From Pseudomonadota bacterium (GTDB lineage Bacteria > Pseudomonadota > Alphaproteobacteria > Rhizobiales > Kaistiaceae), in contig JAEZEN010000422.1 of assembly GCA_023433185.1 (NCBI GenBank), positions 1 to 6,262 on the forward strand: 6,262 bases of DNA, written 5' to 3'. The stretch's first letter is position 1. Every line of letters begins with the position of its first letter. The notes under the pieces are model-generated. The model was not told where the DNA came from. It saw only the letters and a list, made by a program, of their open reading frames with translations, and ran no database searches. The position numbers were made by a program, and so were the translations under genes. Shown one piece after another: positions 1 to 4,735 of this stretch.

Positions 1-2
1 TC

Positions 3-86
3 GAGGAGCATCCCGGGGCCCGCGAACGCGCCGATGGCGACGAGGACAAGTCGATGATCCCGAGCCTCGACATGGGCCGCGGGTGA
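3..86 (+). CDS. possible C-terminal tail of an unidentified protein (partial)
   Basis: The frame is open from the left edge to a TGA at 84-86 and would encode about 27 very hydrophilic, acidic residues ending in IPSLDMGRG. That is compatible with a disordered C-terminus of a gene lying mostly outside the window. It would be convergent with the DUF1194 gene, whose stop is only 31 bp away. With so little sequence no family can be recognised. One other forward frame is closed at 55-57. A minus-strand gene beginning near 73 is conceivable but shows no ribosome-binding site. Confidence 0.3.
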   Translation, partial: EEHPGARERADGDEDKSMIPSLDMGRG

Positions 87-117
87 GCGTCGGCCGATCG
101 CGGTCGGGGCGGGGCAG

Positions 118-927
118 CTACCTCATGCCCGGGTCGTCCTGGAGCCAGCGGCCGCGCTGCTTCTCGCCGATCATGCAGTCGATCCGCGGCGGTGCCCGGT
201 AGGAGGCCCGCATCAGCCGTGGCTCCGGCATCGCACCGGCGATCTCCAGCACCAGTTTCCGCCGGATCGCCACGGCGAAGTGCGCCATGTCGTCGACGGT
301 GATCATGAAGGCCCCCGGCCCGCCGATCACGCAATCCTCGTAGTAGATGTCGAGGTCGGGGATGCTGTAGGGGCCGAAGGCGAAGGACGGCCGGATCATG
401 ATCGGCAGGCCGTTGATCGTGATGCCCTGGGCGACGATCTGGTCGCGGACCGGCACTACCGGAAGGCCCATGTTGTTCGGGCCATCGCCGGAGATGTCGA
501 TGACCTGGCGTGGCGCGTCGACGCCGCTGATCCCGAAGAGGCCGGCGGAGAATTCCAGCCCCTGCGAGATCGAGGTGCCGCGCTCGCGCACGATCGGTGC
601 CGCACCGACCGCGGCGGCGAAGGAATCCGCCTCGGCCTGGTCGGAGACCGTCCTCCAGGGCACCACGACCGCCTGATGGAACGGCCCTGCCCACTCGACA
701 TAGGTCACGGCGATGCGGCCCGTCGATCCCGACTGAATCGCCGCGACGACCTCGGGATGGCGAAGCGCCTCGACATAGCCATCCCGCTGGAGCTGCTGCT
801 CCTCGTAGTCCATCGAACGGGATATATCGACCGCAATCACCAGCTCGAGGTCGACGTGGGTCTCGGCCCGCGCCGGCATGGCGGCCATCGCGATCATGCC
901 GAGGGCAAGGAGGTGTCCATGGTGCAT
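118..927 (-). CDS. secreted DUF1194 / von Willebrand factor A-like protein
   Basis: This is a 269-residue protein with a cleavable signal peptide (hydrophobic residues about 6-19, likely cleavage after ARA at 19-21), so the mature protein should be periplasmic or exported. The rest is one von Willebrand A-like domain of the DUF1194 family. It keeps a full metal-ion-dependent adhesion site: D34-I-S36-R-S38 after the first strand, T118 in the GTSIS segment, and D148 in ISGDG. Two cysteines (C199, C251) could form a disulfide in the exported protein. The start is supported by GGAGG at 935-939, 7 nt upstream. The gene follows divK on the same strand after 158 bp, with a hairpin between them, so it is probably transcribed separately. 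Ligand binding is inferred from the intact metal site; the biological role of DUF1194 proteins is not established to my knowledge. Confidence 0.88.
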   Translation of the reverse strand: MHHGHLLALGMIAMAAMPARAETHVDLELVIAVDISRSMDYEEQQLQRDGYVEALRHPEVVAAIQSGSTGRIAVTYVEWAGPFHQAVVVPWRTVSDQAEADSFAAAVGAAPIVRERGTSISQGLEFSAGLFGISGVDAPRQVIDISGDGPNNMGLPVVPVRDQIVAQGITINGLPIMIRPSFAFGPYSIPDLDIYYEDCVIGGPGAFMITVDDMAHFAVAIRRKLVLEIAGAMPEPRLMRASYRAPPRIDCMIGEKQRGRWLQDDPGMR

Positions 928-1065
928 GCGCCGGCCTCCGCGCTGCCAGGAAAATCCCCCCTAGAGCCTGCATGGTAACGCGCGGCCGGTCGTCGGCAAG
1001 TCACGCTTTCGACAGCGGCAATCGCCCCGCGGCTGGCGCCCGGCCGCGCCCGCATCTTCCAGGCA

Positions 1066-1083
1066 GGCGCTCGAGCGAGCGCC
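1066..1083 (-). terminator. hairpin just after divK, candidate terminator
   Basis: GGCGCTCG and CGAGCGCC form a perfect 8-bp inverted repeat with 2 nt at the centre (in practice a slightly shorter stem with a 4-6 nt loop). It starts 2 nt beyond the divK stop codon on the minus strand. There is no T-run after it, so it may be a weak or Rho-assisted terminator, or a 3'-end stabiliser. The rest of the 928-1085 gap holds no gene and no promoter that I can support. Confidence 0.45.
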
Positions 1084-1085
1084 TC

Positions 1086-1457
1086 TCAGGAGTCGCCGAG
1101 ATAGGCCTTCACCGTCTCGATGAACTTGCCCACCGAGATCGGCTTCGACATGTAGGCCTCGCAGCCGCCCTGCCGGATGCGCTCCTCGTCGCCCTTCATG
1201 GCGAAGGCAGTCACCGCGATGACGGGGATCGAGCGCAGCTCGTCGTCCTCCTTGATCCACTTCGTCACTTCGAGGCCCGAGACCTCGGGAAGCTGGATGT
1301 CCATGAGGATCAGGTCGGGACGGTGCTTGCGGGCGAGTTCGATCGCCTCGAGGCCGTTGCGGGTCTCGACGGTGTTGTAGCCGATCCCTTCCAGGAGGTC
1401 GTGGAAGAGCTTCATGTTGAGCTCGTTGTCTTCCACGACCAGCACGGTCTTGGGCAT
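1086..1457 (-). CDS. divK: DivK, single-domain response regulator of the cell cycle
   Basis: This 123-residue protein is a receiver domain only, the usual DivK length. It has the acidic pair E9/D10, the phospho-acceptor D53 in [10 protein letters not shown]83 in [13 protein letters not shown] and K105 in SKPIS. The segments [16 protein letters not shown] and GGCEAY match DivK of Caulobacter and rhizobia as I remember them. In the family, DivK is phosphorylated by DivJ, dephosphorylated by PleC, and when phosphorylated acts through DivL to turn the CckA-ChpT-CtrA relay off, with polar localisation. The ATG at 1457 follows GAGGG at 1461-1465 closely (3 nt). A longer open frame to 1649 is rejected because homology begins at [11 protein letters not shown]. 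In Caulobacter and many relatives divK is followed by pleD. Here no diguanylate cyclase follows, and a DUF1194 gene lies downstream. Confidence 0.95.
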   Translation of the reverse strand: MPKTVLVVEDNELNMKLFHDLLEGIGYNTVETRNGLEAIELARKHRPDLILMDIQLPEVSGLEVTKWIKEDDELRSIPVIAVTAFAMKGDEERIRQGGCEAYMSKPISVGKFIETVKAYLGDS

Positions 1458-1629
1458 GATCCCTCGGTTCCGGATGCCGGCAATGCGCGGGCTCGCCCGC
1501 TCCACGCGTGCGTCGGCTGGGACAGTAGCTGCGATTCGTTGGTAAAACACAAACGCGGGGGCCGTCGTCGATCCCGGTCCCCCGCCGCGTGTCGGATCCG
1601 GCGTGGCCAGGATGGAGCAGTCAGGCAGG
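1458..1629. promoter_or_regulatory. divergent intergenic region between divK and the GNAT gene
   Basis: This 172-bp gap must hold the promoters for divK (minus) and the acetyltransferase (plus). Visible elements are a short AT-richer patch at 1536-1554, a GAnTC site (GATTC, 1533-1537), and a perfect 7-bp inverted repeat GCGGGGG (1555-1561) / CCCCCGC (1579-1585) separated by 17 nt. No convincing -35/-10 pair is visible on either strand, and there is no clear CtrA box. Confidence 0.5.
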
Positions 1630-2250
1630 ATGAACACCCTCGAAATCACTCTCGACGGCTACACCGACCTGCCGCCCGGCAAGATCGCCAATGTCGTGAA
1701 CTATTTCGAGATGGTCTCTCCGCCGCCGGCGCGGGCGCCGCAGCGCCCGGACCTCGCCCTCCGACACGTCACGCAGCCGGAGGTGGCCTGGTTTCGCGAC
1801 GTGATCCGCGCGATCGGCGAGCGTTGGCTCTGGTACTCGCCGCTGGTCATGCCCGACGCCGAACTCGCCGCCATCATCCGGGATCCGCTGATGGAGACCC
1901 GCGTGCTCGAGCGGGACGGGGCACTGCTCGGCATCAGCCAGCTCGATCGCCGCGTTCCCGGCACGGTCGAAATCGCCTTCTTCGGCGTTGCCGAGACGGA
2001 GATCGGCACGGGGGCGGGACGCTGGCTGATGGACCGGACCCTCGAACTGGCGTTCGCTCCGGACATCCGGCGGGTATGGGTGCATACCTGCACGTTCGAT
2101 CATCCCGCCGCGGTGCCGTTCTATCGGCGCGCGGGCTTCACGCCCTACAAGTTCGCGATCGAGGTCACCGACGATCCCCGCCTCACCGGGCAGGTTCCGG
2201 ACTCCGCCGGCCCGCATGTCGCGCTGATCCGGCCCCGCCCGCTGCGCTGA
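1630..2250 (+). CDS. GNAT-family N-acetyltransferase
   Basis: This is a 206-residue protein. An N-terminal segment of about 40 residues ([20 protein letters not shown], then a Pro/Ala-rich linker) precedes a GNAT fold at about 42-190. The acetyl-CoA motif is E124-I-G126-T-G128-A-G130, followed by a helix. The C-terminal part has [19 protein letters not shown] (152-170), typical of the GNAT motif B region. It should transfer an acetyl group from acetyl-CoA to an amine in the cytoplasm; the substrate cannot be read from sequence. ATG 1630 is preferred because the conserved family start (short hydrophobic stretch, then [10 protein letters not shown]) follows it directly and AGG lies at 1623-1625. 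GTG 1603 and ATG 1612 in the same frame are alternatives. It runs tail to tail into fliJ and shares no operon with its neighbours. Confidence 0.85.
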   Translation: MNTLEITLDGYTDLPPGKIANVVNYFEMVSPPPARAPQRPDLALRHVTQPEVAWFRDVIRAIGERWLWYSPLVMPDAELAAIIRDPLMETRVLERDGALLGISQLDRRVPGTVEIAFFGVAETEIGTGAGRWLMDRTLELAFAPDIRRVWVHTCTFDHPAAVPFYRRAGFTPYKFAIEVTDDPRLTGQVPDSAGPHVALIRPRPLR

Positions 2251-2259
2251 TCGTCAGCG
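2245..2259. terminator. dyad spanning both convergent stop codons
   Basis: CGCTGA-TCG-TCAGCG is a perfect 6-bp inverted repeat with a 3-nt loop. Its two arms contain the TGA of the GNAT gene and the TGA (minus strand) of fliJ. It could serve as a compact bidirectional 3'-end structure. Facing TGA codons contribute part of this symmetry automatically, and no T-run follows on either strand, so support is modest. Confidence 0.25.
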
Positions 2260-2643
2260 GTTGCCCGAGTTCCGGCTGGGAACGGCATCCGTGCGGTCCT
2301 GGTCGCGTTCGGCGATCGCCTCGAGCTTCTCCAGTTCCTGCTCCGCCTCGTCGCAGTCGGCCACGGCGGCGGCAAGCTGTCCCTTCAGTTCCTCGGCCGA
2401 GGCGAGAAGATTGTCGCGGCGCTGCATCGCCGCCTTGGCGAAAGTCGGATAGGCGAAGTGCGCCACATCCCGGATGCCGCTCCGCTCCTGTTCGGCGACG
2501 ACCTGGTCGTTGAGGTCCCGCGCCATGCGCTCGAACTCGGCAATCATTCCCTCGATCTGCCCCACCTGGCGCCGCTTCTCGCGGACCTGGAAGCGCTTCA
2601 ACCGGACCAAACCGTCTCGCGATTTCGCCGCCAACGCACACAC
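2254..2643 (-). CDS. fliJ: FliJ-like flagellar type III export protein
   Basis: This 129-residue, strongly charged, almost wholly helical protein is predicted to be a coiled coil. RDGLVRLKRFQVREKRRQVGQIE near the N-terminus and HFAYPTFAKAAMQRRDNL (about 62-79) resemble rhizobial FliJ proteins. FliJ is the cytoplasmic stalk of the FliI ATPase ring in the flagellar export apparatus. The usual partner fliI is not adjacent in this window, so fliJ is either alone or the end of a rearranged cluster. Its start is open: GTG 2643 gives the longest frame, but TTG 2634 has GGGGGAG about 8 nt upstream and begins nearer the conserved KSRDGLVRLKRF. It is divergent from ctrA, sharing a 403-bp control region, which fits flagellar genes being CtrA targets. 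FliJ sequences diverge quickly, so the assignment is good but not certain. Confidence 0.8.
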   Translation of the reverse strand: MCALAAKSRDGLVRLKRFQVREKRRQVGQIEGMIAEFERMARDLNDQVVAEQERSGIRDVAHFAYPTFAKAAMQRRDNLLASAEELKGQLAAAVADCDEAEQELEKLEAIAERDQDRTDAVPSRNSGNR

Positions 2644-2664
2644 TCCCCCTTACACCCCAGTTCA

Positions 2665-2687
2665 AGGAGGCTCGGACAGAGCCTCCT
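2665..2687 (-). promoter_or_regulatory. strong hairpin in the fliJ leader containing AGGAGG and CCTCCT
   Basis: The arms AGGAGGCTC and GAGCCTCCT are perfectly complementary over 9 bp with a 5-nt loop, 22 bp before the fliJ GTG. Because of the symmetry, an RNA from the minus strand carries a Shine-Dalgarno-like AGGAGG in one arm and CCUCCU in the other. CCUCCU could alternatively pair with the real fliJ ribosome-binding site AGGGGGAG (2645-2652). No minus-strand gene lies immediately upstream, so a terminator role is unlikely. Confidence 0.5.
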
Positions 2688-2755
2688 CCGGCTCCGATTT
2701 CGGGCCGGCGGTAACTTTTCGTTTACGCCTCGCGTTAATCATGGTCGCAGACGGC

Positions 2756-2770
2756 TTAATTCACCGTAAA
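2756..2770. promoter_or_regulatory. CtrA-like box TTAA-N7-TAAA
   Basis: TTAA at 2756-2759 and TAAA at 2767-2770 are separated by exactly 7 nt, one mismatch from the CtrA consensus TTAA-N7-TTAA. Being nearer to the fliJ side, it could act on fliJ, on ctrA, or both. A single further TTAA (2735-2738, TTAATCAT) lies 17 bp to its left. Confidence 0.5.
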
Positions 2771-2801
2771 TCGGAACCCTTGAAATTCCGTCGATCTTCG
2801 C

Positions 2802-2970
2802 GAGTCCGCTGAATCACTTAGCCGAGTTTTCTAATCCTGGTTAAGAGGATGCTAACTCCGAAAATCGGATGAAAATTCAGACTAATGCAGCAATGAACCG
2901 ATAATTCCTGTTAATCCGCTTGTGCTGCCGAATCAGTGTTTGTTAACCATTGACGTGTAGCGTGCGAGTC
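2802..2970. promoter_or_regulatory. cluster of four GAnTC (CcrM) sites upstream of ctrA
   Basis: GAGTC 2802-2806, GAATC 2811-2815, GAATC 2930-2934 and GAGTC 2966-2970. CcrM methylates the A in GAnTC, and in Caulobacter the methylation state of a site in a ctrA promoter times ctrA expression after fork passage. A GAnTC site is expected about once per 256 bp in random sequence, so four in 169 bp is a modest excess. GAnTC sites also occur inside several genes in this window. Confidence 0.55.
2841..2856 (+). promoter_or_regulatory. CtrA-like box TTAAGAGGATGCTAAC
   Basis: TTAA (2841-2844), 7 nt, then CTAAC (2852-2856) matches the full CtrA consensus TTAA-N7-TTAAC with one mismatch. It lies about 190 bp upstream of the ctrA start and is one of the two best CtrA boxes in the region. 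Confidence 0.55.
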
Positions 2971-2980
2971 GAGGTTAACC
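2943..2980 (+). promoter_or_regulatory. two TTAACC half-sites 32 bp apart near the ctrA promoter
   Basis: TTAACCAT (2943-2950) is an exact match to the CtrA half-site pattern described in Caulobacter. TTAACC recurs at 2975-2980. The 32-bp spacing is about three helical turns, so both would face the same side of DNA. They flank the candidate -35/-10 spacer. Confidence 0.5.
2950..2979 (+). promoter_or_regulatory. candidate ctrA promoter
   Basis: TTGACG (2950-2955) matches the -35 consensus at 5 of 6 positions. GTTAAC (2974-2979), 18 bp later, is a weak -10. A GAnTC site lies in the spacer (2966-2970), and the CtrA half-sites overlap the -35 end and the -10. Transcription would begin near 2986, giving a leader of about 60 nt before ctrA, which has AGGGGG (3035-3040) 6 nt before its ATG. 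The -10 is poor, so this depends on the arrangement as a whole. Confidence 0.4.
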
Positions 2981-3046
2981 CTCCATTGGTGATGAAGGCC
3001 GGGGCGGCTGGATCGCCATCCCGAAGGGCAGGCCAGGGGGATTGGC

Positions 3047-3748
3047 ATGCGAGTGCTACTGATCGAAGACGACAGCGCCACGGCGCAGAGCATCGAACTG
3101 ATGCTCAAGTCGGAGAGTTTCAACGTCTACACCACCGACCTCGGTGAGGAGGGTGTCGACCTCGGCAAGCTCTACGACTACGACATCATCCTTCTGGACC
3201 TGAACCTGCCCGACATGTCCGGGTACGAGGTTCTGCGGACGCTCCGCGTCTCGAAGGTCAAGACACCGATTCTCATCCTCTCCGGCCTCGCCGGGATCGA
3301 GGACAAAGTCCGTGGCCTTGGTTTCGGCGCCGACGACTATCTGACGAAGCCGTTCCACAAGGACGCGCTGGTGGCACGTATCCACGCCATCGTCCGCCGG
3401 TCCAAAGGCCACGCCCAATCCGTGATCGTCACCGGCGAGCTGACGGTGAACCTCGACACCAAGACCGTCGAGGTCCACGGGCAGCGCGTCCATCTGACGG
3501 GCAAGGAGTACCAGATGCTGGAACTCCTCTCGCTCAGGAAGGGGACGACGCTCACCAAGGAGATGTTTCTCAACCATCTCTACGGCGGCATGGACGAGCC
3601 GGAGCTGAAGATCATCGACGTCTTCATCTGCAAGCTCCGCAAGAAGCTCGCCTCGGCGACGAGCGGCCGGAACTTCATCGAGACGGTCTGGGGTCGCGGC
3701 TACGTGCTGCGCGAGCCCGAGGAGCAGGACGTCCGCGAGAGCGCCTGA
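3047..3748 (+). CDS. ctrA: CtrA, master cell-cycle response regulator
   Basis: This is a 233-residue OmpR-type response regulator. The receiver domain (1-118) has acidic E7/D8/D9, phospho-acceptor D51 ([18 protein letters not shown]), S79 and K101 ([12 protein letters not shown]). The winged-helix domain spans about 125-222, with the CtrA-specific recognition region [21 protein letters not shown] (181-201) and [10 protein letters not shown] near the end. CtrA~P, phosphorylated by CckA through ChpT, binds TTAA-N7-TTAA sites to control replication initiation, flagella, division and envelope genes. It ends in RESA; C-terminal small residues act as a ClpXP degron in Caulobacter. AGGGGG at 3035-3040 fixes the start. 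Its upstream region carries CtrA-like and GAnTC sites, so autoregulation and methylation-dependent timing are likely. A small departure is A107, where most CtrA sequences I recall have glutamate (HKDEL). Confidence 0.98.
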   Translation: MRVLLIEDDSATAQSIELMLKSESFNVYTTDLGEEGVDLGKLYDYDIILLDLNLPDMSGYEVLRTLRVSKVKTPILILSGLAGIEDKVRGLGFGADDYLTKPFHKDALVARIHAIVRRSKGHAQSVIVTGELTVNLDTKTVEVHGQRVHLTGKEYQMLELLSLRKGTTLTKEMFLNHLYGGMDEPELKIIDVFICKLRKKLASATSGRNFIETVWGRGYVLREPEEQDVRESA

Positions 3749-3858
3749 CGCGGACTGCATCCCGGCGGCGGGCCCGGCCGGATTCCCGGGTCCCGGTCGC
3801 TGGGGCTGGCGAGGGCCGGAAGGCGGCAGGACGTGCCGAGGGAACGGCGCCTTGCGAT
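3749..3858. other. convergent intergenic region between ctrA and chpT
   Basis: This 110-bp GC-rich gap lies between two facing stop codons. It contains two modest dyads: CCGGC (3762-3766) / GCCGG (3777-3781) after ctrA, and CGGCA (3824-3828) / TGCCG (3834-3838), 21 bp after chpT on its strand. Either could help termination, but neither has a T-run. No gene is visible. Confidence 0.4.
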
Positions 3859-4530
3859 TCAGGCCGCCGCGACGCTTGCCGGGACAGGCCCCGGCGCGGC
3901 TTCGATCACCACCGAATCCCCCTCGAGCCGGGCGCCGACCGTCATGCCGACGGTGCGCGCGAGCGCCCCGGTGTAGTAGCCCTGGATGGCATGGGCGTCG
4001 ATCGCCGCGACATCGATCGTCCCGGGGATCAGCGATTCGAAGGCCGCGGGTACCCTCGGGCGGGGTCCCGTGCAGCGGATCGAGAAGCGCGGCGCCGCCG
4101 TATCGCCTTCCACCGCGACCGTGATGCGGCCGCCCGCGGGGATCGCGGCATTGGCGAGCAGGATGAGATTGAGGAGGAGCTTCACCCGGTTCTTGGCCAT
4201 GAAGGCGCGCGGTGCCGTGAAGCTGAAGTCCGCCTTTTCGCCATTCATGAAGCCGGTCGCCACCTTTTCGGCGTCGCCGAGGTCGATCTCGGCGCCGGCC
4301 GATCCCGCCGCGCCGAAGGCGAGCCGCGCGAACTGGAGCTTGGCCGAGGCCTGATTCGCGCTCTTGCGGATGAGGTCGAAGGCGAAGGTCCTCATCCCCT
4401 CGTCCTTTTCCTCGTCGAGCACTTCGAGGCCGTTTACGATGGCGCCGACCGGGGAGATGATGTCGTGGCAGACACGGCTGCAGAGGAGCGCGGCGAGGTC
4501 CAGCGCGTCCAGTTCGACCGGGTCGGTCAT
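3859..4530 (-). CDS. chpT: ChpT, histidine phosphotransferase of the CckA-CtrA relay
   Basis: This is a 223-residue protein. The N-terminal helical hairpin (about 10-80) carries the phosphorylatable histidine H22 in LLCSRVCHDIISPVGAIVNGLE. The rest (about 90-212) resembles a degenerate histidine-kinase ATP-binding domain, with the helical NRVKLLLNLILLANAAIP segment but no canonical nucleotide-binding G boxes that I can see. ChpT is a cytoplasmic dimer that takes phosphate from CckA and passes it to CtrA and CpdR. The start at 4530 is supported by GGAGG (4537-4541) 6 nt upstream and by family length. An in-frame extension to 4737 is low-complexity Arg-rich sequence and would overlap the eipA leader. 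The ctrA-chpT-eipA neighbourhood matches what I recall for Brucella. There is one mildly unusual feature, an Ala/Pro-rich tail ending in SVAAA. Confidence 0.93.
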   Translation of the reverse strand: MTDPVELDALDLAALLCSRVCHDIISPVGAIVNGLEVLDEEKDEGMRTFAFDLIRKSANQASAKLQFARLAFGAAGSAGAEIDLGDAEKVATGFMNGEKADFSFTAPRAFMAKNRVKLLLNLILLANAAIPAGGRITVAVEGDTAAPRFSIRCTGPRPRVPAAFESLIPGTIDVAAIDAHAIQGYYTGALARTVGMTVGARLEGDSVVIEAAPGPVPASVAAA

Positions 4531-4735
4531 GGTGATCCTCCGACGGTCCGTGCGGCCCGAATCGCTGCCGGGCGGCTTCCGGGGCCGGGTTACACCGGCC
4601 GACGCGGCCTGCCAACCGTCCCGCCTACGCCGCCAGGGCGCTGCCCTGCCTGCCGCGGTCTCGCCGGGTTTCCGTCGTAAACTCGCGCCGGGAACGATTC
4701 GCCGGCGGCTTCGCCGGCCAACCACAGGGACTGCC
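4531..4735. promoter_or_regulatory. divergent control region between chpT and eipA
   Basis: This 205-bp GC-rich gap contains two GAnTC sites (GAATC 4559-4563, GATTC 4696-4700). It also has GC dyads at 4583-4600 (GGCCGG, 6-nt loop, CCGGCC) and 4634-4648 (CAGGGC, GCT, GCCCTG), and the symmetrical GTTT-N7-AAAC at 4668-4682. There is no TTAA-N7-TTAA box and no convincing sigma-70 promoter on either strand. Confidence 0.5.
4701..4718 (+). promoter_or_regulatory. perfect hairpin in the eipA leader
   Basis: GCCGGCG-GCTT-CGCCGGC is a 7-bp all-GC stem with a 4-nt loop. It ends 7 nt before the eipA ribosome-binding site AGGGA (4726-4730) and 17 nt before the ATG. A stem this strong at that position could affect ribosome loading or mRNA stability; that role is inference. 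Confidence 0.45.

Larger units (their letters stand above)
2693..2869. repeat. three copies of octamer AAATCGGA
   Basis: TCCGATTT at 2693-2700 (inverted), AAATCGGA at 2768-2775 and AAATCGGA at 2862-2869 are identical octamers. The third forms half of the small dyad TCCGA-AAA-TCGGA (2857-2869). The second overlaps the end of a CtrA-like box, and the third lies 5 bp after another. They may be sites for a further regulator; no known consensus comes to mind. Confidence 0.45.
2644..3046. promoter_or_regulatory. AT-rich control region between fliJ and ctrA
   Basis: This 403-bp non-coding region is clearly richer in A+T than the flanking genes, especially 2705-2985. It contains seven TTAA or TTAACC-type CtrA elements, four GAnTC sites, three copies of AAATCGGA, a fliJ-side hairpin, and a candidate promoter for ctrA. 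The short frames that cross it are not credible genes. In other alphaproteobacteria ctrA is transcribed from more than one promoter, controlled by CtrA itself and by CcrM methylation; the motifs here fit that arrangement. Confidence 0.85.

Noticed and set aside
280..978. 232-codon open frame on the plus strand
   Set aside because: It is antisense to the DUF1194 gene, which has a signal peptide, a complete metal site and a ribosome-binding site.
1603..1629. Upstream GTG 1603 or ATG 1612 as the GNAT start
   Set aside because: They add only 6-9 unconserved residues, whereas the conserved N-terminus directly follows ATG 1630. Kept as alternatives, not preferred.
1458..1649. Longer DivK reading frame starting at 1649
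   Set aside because: DivK homology begins at [11 protein letters not shown] (1457); the extension overlaps the GNAT start region and has no family match.
597..2513. 638-codon open frame on the plus strand
   Set aside because: It is Arg/Pro/Ser-rich and lies opposite or out of frame with divK, the GNAT gene and fliJ; long shadow frames are common in GC-rich DNA.
2700..2990. AT-rich region as a replication origin with CtrA boxes, as in Caulobacter
   Set aside because: I find no DnaA boxes of the TTATnCACA type, and the region sits between fliJ and ctrA, where promoter control is a sufficient explanation.
3056..4615. 519-codon open frame on the minus strand
   Set aside because: It runs antisense through ctrA and out of frame through chpT, both confidently identified; composition is typical of a shadow frame.
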